20,550 nucleotides of DNA from an uncultured bacterium (GTDB lineage Bacteria; Bacillota; Clostridia; Lachnospirales; Lachnospiraceae): NCBI GenBank assembly GCA_946061355.1, contig CAMGRE010000014.1:1-20550 (forward strand). Direction: 5' to 3'. Shown here piece by piece: positions 8,348-15,571 of the stretch. The notes beneath the pieces were generated by a model that saw only the letters and a program-made list of their open reading frames with translations, had not been told where the DNA came from and ran no database searches. How positions within the stretch are numbered: the first letter of the stretch is position 1; each line of letters opens with the position of its first letter. The position numbers and the translations under genes were made by a program.

Positions 8348-8376
8348 TTGACCTTCTTTATTATAAGTGTTATTAT
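8348..8376 (+). promoter_or_regulatory. ptb: ptb-buk promoter
   Basis: Plus strand: -35 TTGACC (8348-8353), 17-nt spacer, -10 TATTAT (8371-8376). The start point would be near 8383. It is back-to-back with the secA promoter; the two -35 boxes are 11 bp apart. Confidence 0.82.
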
Positions 8377-8382
8377 TTTAAC

Positions 8383-8495
8383 GATAGCAAAAACCGCCCC
8401 GGAAACCTTAAAAAATGCCGTTTCCGAGACATATAGCGGGCGATTCCGCTCGGCTTATTGCCCGCGGAAAATCAAAGAATATGAGGTGTAGACAA
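8383..8495 (+). promoter_or_regulatory. Structured 5' leader of ptb
   Basis: About 113 nt. Hairpin 1 is CGGAAAC / GTTTCCG (8400-8406 and 8420-8426). Hairpin 2 is GCGGGC / GCCCGC (8436-8441 and 8460-8465). An alternative pairing GCGG / CCGC (8436-8439 and 8446-8449) would compete with hairpin 2. The ribosome site GAGGTG follows at 8483-8488. It matches no riboswitch class I know. A regulatory role is inference. Confidence 0.45.
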
Positions 8496-9413
8496 ATGAG
8501 CAAAACTTTCGATGAATTGATTGCAAAGGTCAATGAGATGGAGATGAAAAAAGTCTCCGTTGCCGTTGCACAGGATTCCGCAGTACTCGAAGCAGTGAGA
8601 GCTGCCAAGGACCGCAAGATTGCAGATGCCATTCTGGTCGGCGACAAGGACAAGATCCGGAAGGTGGCCGATGAGGTGAACGTTGACATCAGTGATTTTG
8701 AGATCATTCATGTGGCTGATGACATTGAGGCATCCCTCACAGCCGTAAAGCTGGTACACGACGGCAAGGCTGACATGTACATGAAGGGACTTCTCCCTAC
8801 AAAAGATTTCTTAAAGAGTGTACTGAACAAAGAAGTCGGACTCCGTACCGGCAAAGCGCTCTCCCATGTATGCGTATTCGAGATCAAAGGAATCGATCAT
8901 CTGTTATTCCTGACAGACGTGGCATTTATGCCCTATCCTACTCTGGAAGATAAGGTAAGCATCATCGAAAACACCCTTCAGATTACAAAGGCATGCGGTA
9001 TTGAGAATCCCAAGGTAGCTCCTCTTGCTGCCGTTGAGGTGGTAAATCCCAAGATGCCCGTAACCGTGGAAGCTGCAGAGCTGACACAGATGAACAAGGA
9101 CGGCAAGATCCCCGGATGTATCGTGGACGGTCCTCTTTCCTTAGACCTTTCCATCGATCCCGAAGCTGCAAAGCATAAGGGAGCAACCGACCGTGTGATC
9201 CAGGGCGACGCGGATGTCCTGCTGTTCCCCGATATCCACGCAGGAAACCTGGTATACAAAGCGCTGGTACATACCGCAGAGGTAAAGAACGGCAACATGC
9301 TCACAGGTACCAAGGCGCCCGTTATCCTGACCTCACGTTCCGACAGCTTCGAGGTTAAGGTAAACTCCATCGCTCTTGCTGCAGTGGTAGCAGAATCCAT
9401 GAGAAACAACTAA
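8496..9413 (+). CDS. ptb: Phosphate butyryltransferase
   Basis: 305 aa. It converts butyryl-CoA and phosphate to butyryl phosphate and CoA in the cytoplasm, the first step of the kinase route to butyrate. Start ATG at 8496 with GAGGTG 7 nt upstream; the frame is open further upstream to 8415 but that part lies in the leader and has no family match. Visible family segments: MYMKGLLPTKDFLKSVL, LTDVAFMPYPTLEDK, GCIVDGPLSLDLSIDPEAA and GDADVLLFPDIHAGNLVYKA, typical of the phosphate acyltransferase family. The short length and the butyrate kinase gene 58 nt downstream support butyryl rather than acetyl transferase. Confidence 0.95.
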   Translation: MSKTFDELIAKVNEMEMKKVSVAVAQDSAVLEAVRAAKDRKIADAILVGDKDKIRKVADEVNVDISDFEIIHVADDIEASLTAVKLVHDGKADMYMKGLLPTKDFLKSVLNKEVGLRTGKALSHVCVFEIKGIDHLLFLTDVAFMPYPTLEDKVSIIENTLQITKACGIENPKVAPLAAVEVVNPKMPVTVEAAELTQMNKDGKIPGCIVDGPLSLDLSIDPEAAKHKGATDRVIQGDADVLLFPDIHAGNLVYKALVHTAEVKNGNMLTGTKAPVILTSRSDSFEVKVNSIALAAVVAESMRNN

Positions 9414-9425
9414 TCCAGAATTTAC

Positions 9426-9454
9426 CGGACTTTTGTCCGAGGCGCAAAAGAAGC
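9426..9454 (+). other. Two small hairpins between ptb and buk
   Basis: CGGAC-TTTT-GTCCG (9426-9439) and GCGC-AAAAGAA-GCGC (about 9442-9455) sit side by side in the 58-nt gap before the buk ribosome site. Neither is followed by a T run, so they are not terminators. They may affect mRNA stability. Confidence 0.4.
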
Positions 9455-9471
9455 GCAGAAATGAGGTTACT

Positions 9472-10539
9472 ATGTCTATCAAAAGTTTAATTATCAATCC
9501 CGGTTCCACCTCCACCAAGATCGGTGTGTTTGAAGATGAAACACTTTTATTCGAGGAAACTCTGCGTCACTCCACCGAGGAGATTGCACAGTATGCTTCC
9601 ATCGTGGATCAAAAGGATTTCCGCAAGAATATCATTATCAACCTGTTGAAAGAAAAAGACTTCGACATCAACTCCCTGAACATGATCGTGGGTCGCGGCG
9701 GTATGTTAAAGCCGATTCCCGGAGGCACTTATGCGGTATCGGATGCCCTGCTTGAGGATCTGAAGATCGGCGTACAGGGTCAGCATGCTTCCAATCTGGG
9801 CGGCATCCTGGCAAGAGAAATCGGCGATTCCATCGGTGTTCCTTCCTACATCGTAGATCCTGTCGTTGTAGACGAACTGATGCCCGAGGCAAGACTCTCC
9901 GGTGTACCGGAGCTTCCCCGCATCAGTGTCTTCCATGCGTTGAATCAGAAAGCTGTTGCCAAGAGATATGCCAAGGAAGCCGGCAAAGCTTATGACTCCC
10001 TGAACCTGATTGTGGTTCATATGGGCGGTGGCGTATCTGTCGGCGCACACAAGGCAGGCAGAGTCATCGATATATTTAACGCTCTGGACGGCGACGGTGC
10101 TTTCTCTCCCGAGAGAGCGGGCGGTGTGCCGAGCGGCGCACTCATCAAGCTGTGCTTCTCCGGCAAATACAGTGAGAAAGAGATTTATAAGAAGATCTGC
10201 GGAAACGGCGGCTTCAACGCTTATGTGAATACCAATGATATGCGTGACGTCGCGAAGATGGTTGACGGCGGCGATGAGCACGCAAAGCTGGTTCGTGACG
10301 CATTCATTCTCCAGGTCGCAAAGGATATGGGCTCCATGGCATGTGTTCTGGAAGGAAAGGTTGACCAGATCATCATCACCGGCGGAATCGCTTATGATAA
10401 ATATGTAGTTGCACAGCTCAAGGAGCGTGCAGGCTGGATCGCACCTGTGACCGTATATCCCGGCGAGGATGAGCTGTTAGCTCTCGTCCAGGGGGGCTTA
10501 CGCGTCTTAAACGGTGAAGAGAAGGCAATGGAATACTAA
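9472..10539 (+). CDS. buk: Butyrate kinase
   Basis: 355 aa. It transfers the phosphate of butyryl phosphate to ADP, giving butyrate and ATP in the cytoplasm. Start ATG at 9472 with GAGG 5 nt upstream; the 13 extra codons open upstream have no ribosome site. Motifs of the acetate/butyrate kinase branch of the ASKHA fold: IINPGSTSTKIGVF near the N-terminus, VVHMGGGVSVGAHKAGRVID in the middle, GAFSPERAGGVP, and IIITGGIAYDK near the C-terminus. It is second in the ptb-buk operon and is closed by a strong terminator. Confidence 0.97.
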   Translation: MSIKSLIINPGSTSTKIGVFEDETLLFEETLRHSTEEIAQYASIVDQKDFRKNIIINLLKEKDFDINSLNMIVGRGGMLKPIPGGTYAVSDALLEDLKIGVQGQHASNLGGILAREIGDSIGVPSYIVDPVVVDELMPEARLSGVPELPRISVFHALNQKAVAKRYAKEAGKAYDSLNLIVVHMGGGVSVGAHKAGRVIDIFNALDGDGAFSPERAGGVPSGALIKLCFSGKYSEKEIYKKICGNGGFNAYVNTNDMRDVAKMVDGGDEHAKLVRDAFILQVAKDMGSMACVLEGKVDQIIITGGIAYDKYVVAQLKERAGWIAPVTVYPGEDELLALVQGGLRVLNGEEKAMEY

Positions 10540-10562
10540 TTCCGGATCGTTTCATCAGAATC

Positions 10563-10596
10563 AAAAACGGAGCTCCGTAAGCGGGGCTCCGTTTTT
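10563..10596. terminator. Bidirectional terminator between buk and the Rpn-family gene
   Basis: Stem AAAAACGGAGC / GCTCCGTTTTT (10563-10573 and 10586-10596); the loop can add CCG-TAAG-CGG. It has T runs in both directions and lies between two convergent genes, so it probably serves both. Confidence 0.92.
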
Positions 10597-10627
10597 ATCT
10601 TTTCTACTATTTTATTCCTATATTCCG

Positions 10628-11494
10628 TTACATCCCTTTCCGGAATTCTTCGATCGACTCCACTCGCGCCGCTAACTTCAGCCATTTCTTCAATGTGTCC
10701 ACATCTGTTTCCGCCTCGATCTGCTCACGCAGATTCTCCGGAACTTCACCGTATTCCTCAAGAAGTTCCAGAATATCCATAACCTTTGTTTTCTGAATTG
10801 CAGTATCAGCCGCTTCCTCCCTCTCCATGTCAATCAGATCCCCGAATGTCATATAGCCTTCCCTCACTTCCTCCATGCTCTTAATTCGGCTCACGTAGGA
10901 ATGTACTTCCCTGGTCGCCTCATCCACCGCATGTTCTTCGTTACTGTCCTGCATATATGTTAGCATACTTTGGATGGCTTTGCTACCGCCTTTTCTGCCT
11001 TTCGTATTAAAATATACGAATTGTAGTCCATCTTCATAGGGCAGTTCAGGGATCTCCACACAACTGTTCTTAATGGTGTACATCATGTAATCATAGCCGA
11101 ATGGATCAAAATTTGTGATCGTGATAACATATAAGTTCGGAATTTTGGAGAAATCCTTTTCCCCTCTCTTTAAGCCCCGGCTGTCAATCTTTGCCTGATA
11201 GAACCGGTTATGCTTCGGCAGGTTCAGATTTTTCTGTTTATGTGGTTCAAGATCATAAACACTGGTGACTTTCTCACCCTGAAGTTCCTTGATTTCCACA
11301 TCCATGCGGATGCCCCGGAGTCCGGGAAGAAATGCCGGCAATGTCCGCTGACAGACAATGCGGAGTTTTCCGATCTCTTTTTGCAGCAATACAGAGAGAA
11401 CTCTGCGGTAGCACAGCTCCCCAATCTCTTTGTTGGATGCAACCGCATTGTTAAGGTAGTCATCCAGCAGATCCAGTTCATCGATTGTCTTCAT
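10628..11494 (-). CDS. Rpn family recombination-promoting nuclease / PD-(D/E)XK nuclease family transposase
   Basis: 288 aa. The start is ATG at 11494, with AAAGGAGG 5 nt upstream; the frame is open to 11689 but that part is leader sequence. It resembles Lachnospiraceae proteins annotated as PD-(D/E)XK nuclease family transposases (PDDEXK_2), with GIRMDVEI and VYDLEPHKQ near the expected acidic active-site strands, followed by HNRFYQAKIDSRGLKRGEKDF and NLYVITITNFDPFGYDYMMY. Members are thought to nick DNA and promote recombination. The acidic residue of the E-x-Q/K strand is present, but the usual Q/K position reads H in LEPH, so activity is uncertain. The C-terminus (from about 200) is charged and helical. 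I see no flanking inverted repeats or target duplication. It has its own promoter. Confidence 0.88.
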   Translation of the reverse strand: MKTIDELDLLDDYLNNAVASNKEIGELCYRRVLSVLLQKEIGKLRIVCQRTLPAFLPGLRGIRMDVEIKELQGEKVTSVYDLEPHKQKNLNLPKHNRFYQAKIDSRGLKRGEKDFSKIPNLYVITITNFDPFGYDYMMYTIKNSCVEIPELPYEDGLQFVYFNTKGRKGGSKAIQSMLTYMQDSNEEHAVDEATREVHSYVSRIKSMEEVREGYMTFGDLIDMEREEAADTAIQKTKVMDILELLEEYGEVPENLREQIEAETDVDTLKKWLKLAARVESIEEFRKGM

Positions 11495-11654
11495 ACATCC
11501 TCCTTTCGGACGCACAGACAACCTAAAATGAACTGTAAGGCGCCTATGCTCCTGTTCTTTTGTTTGGTTTGCGTAAATTTGGCGATATGCCGTGATCTCT
11601 TTCCTGAATGGAAAGGAAATGTGCTCAGAACCTCTGATCAGAGGAGCACTTTGT
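11495..11654 (-). promoter_or_regulatory. Long structured leader of the Rpn-family gene
   Basis: About 160 nt from the predicted start point to the ATG. Just after the start it holds the nested hairpin GTGCTC / GAGCAC (11621-11626 and 11644-11649) around CTCTGATCAGAG, a 12-bp palindrome (11632-11643), then a smaller TTTCC / GGAAA hairpin (about 11600-11615). The rest shows no clear structure. No known RNA class was recognised. Confidence 0.45.
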
Positions 11655-11660
11655 AAACAG

Positions 11661-11689
11661 ATTTTAACAGGAATATGTTTTATTTGCAA
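11661..11689 (-). promoter_or_regulatory. Promoter of the Rpn-family gene
   Basis: Minus strand: -35 TTGCAA (11689-11684), 17-nt spacer, -10 TAAAAT (11666-11661). Confidence 0.65.
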
Positions 11690-11691
11690 GC

Positions 11692-11729
11692 AAAAAGAAC
11701 TGTCACAGCGAACTGCAACAGTTCTTTTT
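11692..11729 (-). terminator. Terminator after the ybaK-like gene
   Basis: Perfect 12-bp stem AAAAAGAACTGT / ACAGTTCTTTTT (11692-11703 and 11718-11729) with a 14-nt loop. It ends the aldolase-deacylase transcript 50 nt after the stop, directly upstream of the Rpn promoter. Confidence 0.85.
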
Positions 11730-11778
11730 ATTATATTGTTTCTATTTCTTCACCGGGAAAAAGATTTCCGTCTCCCTA

Positions 11779-12264
11779 TCAATCCGCGCACACATCCGAG
11801 AACTCTGCATTGGCCGCGCGTCTCAGATCCTCCGGGGAAAGTTCCAGCTGTGAGCCGATCCGCCCGCCGCTGACTATGATTTTGGACAGTGTCTGCGCTT
11901 CCTGCTGGATCCTGACGGGATACTGCTTCTTCATGCCGATCGCTGTACAGCCGCCGCGAATATATCCGGTCACTGCATTGATCTCCTTCACCGGAATCAT
12001 CGCAAGCGATTTCTCACCGACCTCGCGCGCCGCCTTTTTCAGATCGATCTCCCGCTCAATCGGAATCACAAACACATAATAATTTTTGCTGTTTCCTATC
12101 GTCACCAGTGTCTTATAAACCAGTTCGTGCGGCAGTTCCAGTTTATCCGCGATCTGAATACCGCTTATGAACTCATCGCACTCGTAGGTATGGTGCTCAT
12201 AGGGAATCTTTAATTTATCCAGTATCCTCATGGCATTTGTCTTGACTTCCTTATTCTTTGCCAT
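11779..12264 (-). CDS. ybaK: Cys-tRNA(Pro)/aminoacyl-tRNA deacylase, YbaK/EbsC family
   Basis: 161 aa, the usual single-domain length. The family hydrolyses mischarged tRNA, typically Cys-tRNA(Pro), in the cytoplasm. Visible: IPYEHHTYECDE near the N-terminus, the conserved lysine in LVYKTLV (K51), the LAMIPVKEINAVTGYIRGGCTAIG segment (about 88-111), and the closing TLSKIIVSGGRIGSQLELSPEDL typical of the fold. AAGGAAGAG precedes the ATG. It follows the threonine aldolase-like gene by 70 nt with no terminator between, so the two are probably one transcript. The exact tRNA substrate cannot be read from the sequence. Confidence 0.93.
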   Translation of the reverse strand: MAKNKEVKTNAMRILDKLKIPYEHHTYECDEFISGIQIADKLELPHELVYKTLVTIGNSKNYYVFVIPIEREIDLKKAAREVGEKSLAMIPVKEINAVTGYIRGGCTAIGMKKQYPVRIQQEAQTLSKIIVSGGRIGSQLELSPEDLRRAANAEFSDVCAD

Positions 12265-12334
12265 TTTTCTCTTCCTTTCCCATAAAATCCGTTATCCTGC
12301 ATCCACAGCCAGCTTATGACCATTACGGTCAATA

Positions 12335-13360
12335 TTACAAAATATCCGTCAGTTCCCGCACCATCTCCTCCGTGGTCGCCCAGCTCGTCGTGATGCGCAC
12401 CACGGTATGATCATCATCCGGTTTCTCCCACACATTCAGAACCACCTTCTGCTGCAGCTGCTCCAGCCTGTCATTCGGAAGCACAATAAAAATCTGATTC
12501 GTTGGAGAATCTATGTAGAATGTATAGCCTTTTCCGCGCAGTGCTGCCCTGATCCGGTCTGCCATACGCACGGCATGCCTGCCGATCTCCACATACAGAT
12601 CATCCGTAAAGAACGTATCAAACTGCAGTCCCAAAAGCCATCCCTTAGCCAGCAGTCCGCCATGCTGCTTGATCCTTGTGAAAAAATGAGCAGGAGCATT
12701 TCCCTTCGGAAATACGACAGCCTCTCCAAGCAATGCGCCGAGCTTGGTTCCCCCGATGTAGAAAGCATCACAGATATCGGCAATATCTTTTAATGTCACA
12801 TCTGTACCGTCCGTCCCCAATCCATAACCGAGCCGTGCTCCGTCCAGATACAGCGGGATCTGATACTCTGTACATACAGCCTTGATCTCCAGAAGTTCCT
12901 GCTTCGTATACAGCGTTCCGTATTCCGTCGGGTGCGTGATATACACCATCCCCGGAAAGACCATATGGTCATAACTGGAATCCTCATAAAACTCTTTCAG
13001 ATAAGTACGCAGAAGTTCTGCCTCAAGTTTTCCCTCCTTATGAGGAAGCGCAAGCACCTTATGTCCTGTATATTCGATTGCTCCCGCTTCATGTCCGTTG
13101 ACATGACCGGTCCGGACCGCAACAACCCCCTCGTAACTCTGGAGCATACTGTCAATCACGATCTGGTTCGTCTGTGTCCCGCCTACCAAAAAATAAACCT
13201 CCGCATCGGGACATCCGCACGCCGCACGGATCTTGTCTTTTGCTCTGTCACAATAACCGTCAACACCATATCCGGGCTTCTGCTCCCGGTTTGTCTCCAT
13301 CAAGCGCTGCATGATCTTCTCATGCGCCCCTTCCGCATAATCACATTCAAATGATAACAT
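12335..13360 (-). CDS. Low-specificity L-threonine aldolase-like PLP enzyme
   Basis: 341 aa. Start ATG at 13360 with GGAG 8 nt upstream; 13 upstream codons that are open lie between the terminator and this site. Fold type I PLP enzyme of the GLY1/LtaE group, which splits threonine or allo-threonine to glycine and acetaldehyde. Visible: GGTQTNQ phosphate-cup residues (60-66), TGHVNGHEAGAIEYTGHK (84-101), HPTEYGTLY (143-151), LYLDGARLGYGL with cofactor Asp173 and Arg176, and YIGGTKLGALLG carrying the PLP lysine K206. A related beta-eliminating lyase activity is possible. No promoter is clear; it may depend on read-through of the upstream terminator or on a promoter overlapping it. Confidence 0.92.
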   Translation of the reverse strand: MLSFECDYAEGAHEKIMQRLMETNREQKPGYGVDGYCDRAKDKIRAACGCPDAEVYFLVGGTQTNQIVIDSMLQSYEGVVAVRTGHVNGHEAGAIEYTGHKVLALPHKEGKLEAELLRTYLKEFYEDSSYDHMVFPGMVYITHPTEYGTLYTKQELLEIKAVCTEYQIPLYLDGARLGYGLGTDGTDVTLKDIADICDAFYIGGTKLGALLGEAVVFPKGNAPAHFFTRIKQHGGLLAKGWLLGLQFDTFFTDDLYVEIGRHAVRMADRIRAALRGKGYTFYIDSPTNQIFIVLPNDRLEQLQQKVVLNVWEKPDDDHTVVRITTSWATTEEMVRELTDIL

Positions 13361-13391
13361 TTTCCCACTCCTCTCTGCACCTCTGCGCACA

Positions 13392-13431
13392 AAAAGCAAC
13401 TGACTGTAGCCCTAAAGTGTCAGTTGCTTTT
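13392..13431 (-). terminator. Terminator of the nucleoside transporter operon
   Basis: 13-bp stem AAAAGCAACTGAC / GTCAGTTGCTTTT (13392-13404 and 13419-13431) with a 14-nt loop, followed on the minus strand by T residues. It lies 54 nt after the last permease stop codon and 31 nt before the aldolase start. Confidence 0.9.
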
Positions 13432-13484
13432 GCATGATATCAATTTTTTAATTTCTCTAAGATGCCATATCTGCGCGGCAAACT

Positions 13485-14438
13485 TTATCTCGCGCCTTTG
13501 TCGTAAGGAACACCGCTGGCTCTCGGAGCCTGGGAGTTCTTGGACGTAAAGATCAGAACGATCAGCGTTGCAATATACGGGATCATCTTGTACAGGTAAC
13601 TCGGAATTCCCATATTATTCAGGAACGGGATACCCGAATAAGCTGCTGCGACCGCCTTGGTCAATCCAAAGAACAGTGATGCCCACATGATCCTGATCGG
13701 CTTCCACTGACCGAAGATCAGGACTGCCAACGCAAGGAAACCGTATCCGGCAACGGATGCATTAAAGTTCGTTGAGGTCGGAACCACAAACACCAGACCG
13801 CCGAGACCTGCCAGCGCACCGGAGATCATGACGCCCGCATACTGCATCCGATATACATTGACGCCCGCCGCATCCGCCGCCTGCGGATGTTCGCCGCAGG
13901 CACGGAGTCTGAGGCCGAATCTCGTCTTATACAGCACGATCGTCGATATGATGAGGATTGCGATTCCCATATAAGTTGTGATATACGTATTCTTAAAGAA
14001 CAGATCACCGATCACGGGAATGCTGCCCAGTACAGGCACGCTGTCAATTCGGAAGGTATTGTTAAACTGAATCTGCTGCACACCCTGAATAATTCTTGCG
14101 ACAAAGATCGCAAACGCAGGCGCAAACATATTGAGTGCCGTACCACTAATGGTCTGGTCCGCTTTCATGTTGATCGCCGCATACGCATGGAACAGGGAAA
14201 ATACCACACCTGTCACCATCGCAATGACAATCGCGATCAGCAGCTGCCCCTGACCGCTCATACTGTTTCCGGTCAGATTGATGAACAGGATACTTGTAAA
14301 TGCCCCCATCGTCATGATACCCTCAAGAGCGATATTGATAACACCGCTTCGCTCTGAGAACATACCGCCAAGTGCTACGATCAGAAGCGGAATCGAGAAA
14401 AACATTGTCTGTTGGAAGATAAAATAAACTACACTCAT
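13485..14438 (-). CDS. nupQ: Nucleoside-type ABC transporter permease, NupQ/YufQ family
   Basis: 317 aa, matching B. subtilis NupQ in length. An integral membrane subunit with about eight to ten hydrophobic segments, opening FIFQQTMFFSIPLLIVALGGMFSERSGVINIALEGIM, the conserved start of this branched-chain amino acid/sugar permease superfamily, and the EAA-like RLRACGEHPQAADAAGVNV loop (about 182-200) that contacts the ATPase. Start ATG overlaps the upstream permease stop in ATGA, with GGAGGAG 5 nt upstream. It is the last gene of the operon. The pairing with BMP lipoprotein suggests purine nucleoside uptake, by homology only. Confidence 0.92.
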   Translation of the reverse strand: MSVVYFIFQQTMFFSIPLLIVALGGMFSERSGVINIALEGIMTMGAFTSILFINLTGNSMSGQGQLLIAIVIAMVTGVVFSLFHAYAAINMKADQTISGTALNMFAPAFAIFVARIIQGVQQIQFNNTFRIDSVPVLGSIPVIGDLFFKNTYITTYMGIAILIISTIVLYKTRFGLRLRACGEHPQAADAAGVNVYRMQYAGVMISGALAGLGGLVFVVPTSTNFNASVAGYGFLALAVLIFGQWKPIRIMWASLFFGLTKAVAAAYSGIPFLNNMGIPSYLYKMIPYIATLIVLIFTSKNSQAPRASGVPYDKGAR

Positions 14439-15571
14439 GCTTCTTCTCCTCCTCTCTCCTGTTTCGGATCATTCGGAGGCGTTTTGTTCACCTGTTCCGC
14501 CATTCCTTTTTTCTTCTCCAATTTGCTGAGAATCAGCTTCACCATCAATGCAAAAGCACTGAAATAAATGATAATTGCCACAATAATATCAATAATCTCA
14601 ACCGAAAACTCAAACAGCTGCAGATAGAACCCGCCCGCCGTCAGATACGCGATAAAAATACCCGCAAACAGCACACCGATCGGATGGCACAAGCCTAACA
14701 GTGCAACGGAGATACCGGTAAAGCCTTCATCTGCAATGACATCCACAATCTCGATATGCTTTCCGGTTCCCGCCAGATACAGGCAGGCACCTGCAAGTCC
14801 GGCGATGGCTCCCGCGATCACCATGGAGAGCACAATGCTCTTTTTCTCATTGATACCGGCATATCGGCTGGCGTCTCTGTTGTAGCCCACCGCTTTCAAC
14901 TCATAGCCGAAGGTCGTCTTATCAAGAACGATATAAACAAGGATCACTACCAGAACCGCAATCAGGAAACCGCCGTTGATACTCGACTCCGGAAACAGCT
15001 TATCAAGCCCCATCTTCGGGATATTGGCCGTCTCCAACACCGGCTTACTCTCATTTCTGATATTGTTAAAAATCGGCTTATAGCTCTTTACAAACCAGTT
15101 CACGCCGTACATACCGATATAGTTCATCATGATGGCAGAAATAACTTCATTCACGTTGAAAAATGCCTTCAGGAGTCCGGGAATCATGCCCCAGAGCGCT
15201 CCCAGTACCACCCCTGTGAGCAGAGCCACTACCCAGTGGATACTGCCCAGATTCTTGCACATGATGCCGACATACACCGCACCGAACCCGCCGACAATAA
15301 ACTGTCCGCTGGCTCCGATGTTAAAAAGTCCCGTCTTAAACGCAAACCCTACGGAAAGACCCGTCAGAATAATTGTTGTGGAATAATAGAATACCTGTCC
15401 GACACCTTTCGCGCCGTGCGTGAATGCACCGGTCAGAATCGTGAAGAAACCGGGGACTGCCTGAGACGGATTACAAAGCAGCAGAATCACAAATCCCATC
15501 AGCAGACCGATCAGGATCGCAAACACAGAGGACAGAACGCCCGTATAATCAAATTTCTTTTTCTTAAGCAT
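14435..15571 (-). CDS. nupP: Nucleoside-type ABC transporter permease, NupP/YufP family
   Basis: 378 aa from ATG at 15571, which has AAGGAGG 6 nt upstream inside the ATPase gene; the 14 codons open further upstream are part of the ATPase end. Membrane subunit with an N-terminal basic stretch MLKKKKFDY, a first hydrophobic segment (about 10-33), GLSVGFAFKTGLFNIGASGQFIVGG in the middle, and the coupling loop YELKAVGYNRDASRYAGIN. The last about 30 residues are charged and probably cytoplasmic. It overlaps the ATPase gene by 8 nt and the next permease by 4 nt, showing tight translational coupling. Forms a heterodimeric channel with NupQ in the family. Confidence 0.92.
   Translation of the reverse strand: MLKKKKFDYTGVLSSVFAILIGLLMGFVILLLCNPSQAVPGFFTILTGAFTHGAKGVGQVFYYSTTIILTGLSVGFAFKTGLFNIGASGQFIVGGFGAVYVGIMCKNLGSIHWVVALLTGVVLGALWGMIPGLLKAFFNVNEVISAIMMNYIGMYGVNWFVKSYKPIFNNIRNESKPVLETANIPKMGLDKLFPESSINGGFLIAVLVVILVYIVLDKTTFGYELKAVGYNRDASRYAGINEKKSIVLSMVIAGAIAGLAGACLYLAGTGKHIEIVDVIADEGFTGISVALLGLCHPIGVLFAGIFIAYLTAGGFYLQLFEFSVEIIDIIVAIIIYFSAFALMVKLILSKLEKKKGMAEQVNKTPPNDPKQERGGEEA

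Noticed and set aside
8415..8495. N-terminal extension of ptb from ATG 8415
   Set aside because: It lies in the structured leader, has no Shine-Dalgarno site, and the ATG at 8496 has a good one.
11495..11689. N-terminal extension of the Rpn-family protein to 11689
   Set aside because: It covers the predicted promoter and leader; the ATG at 11494 has a near-perfect ribosome site and family-typical MKTIDELDLLDDYL start.
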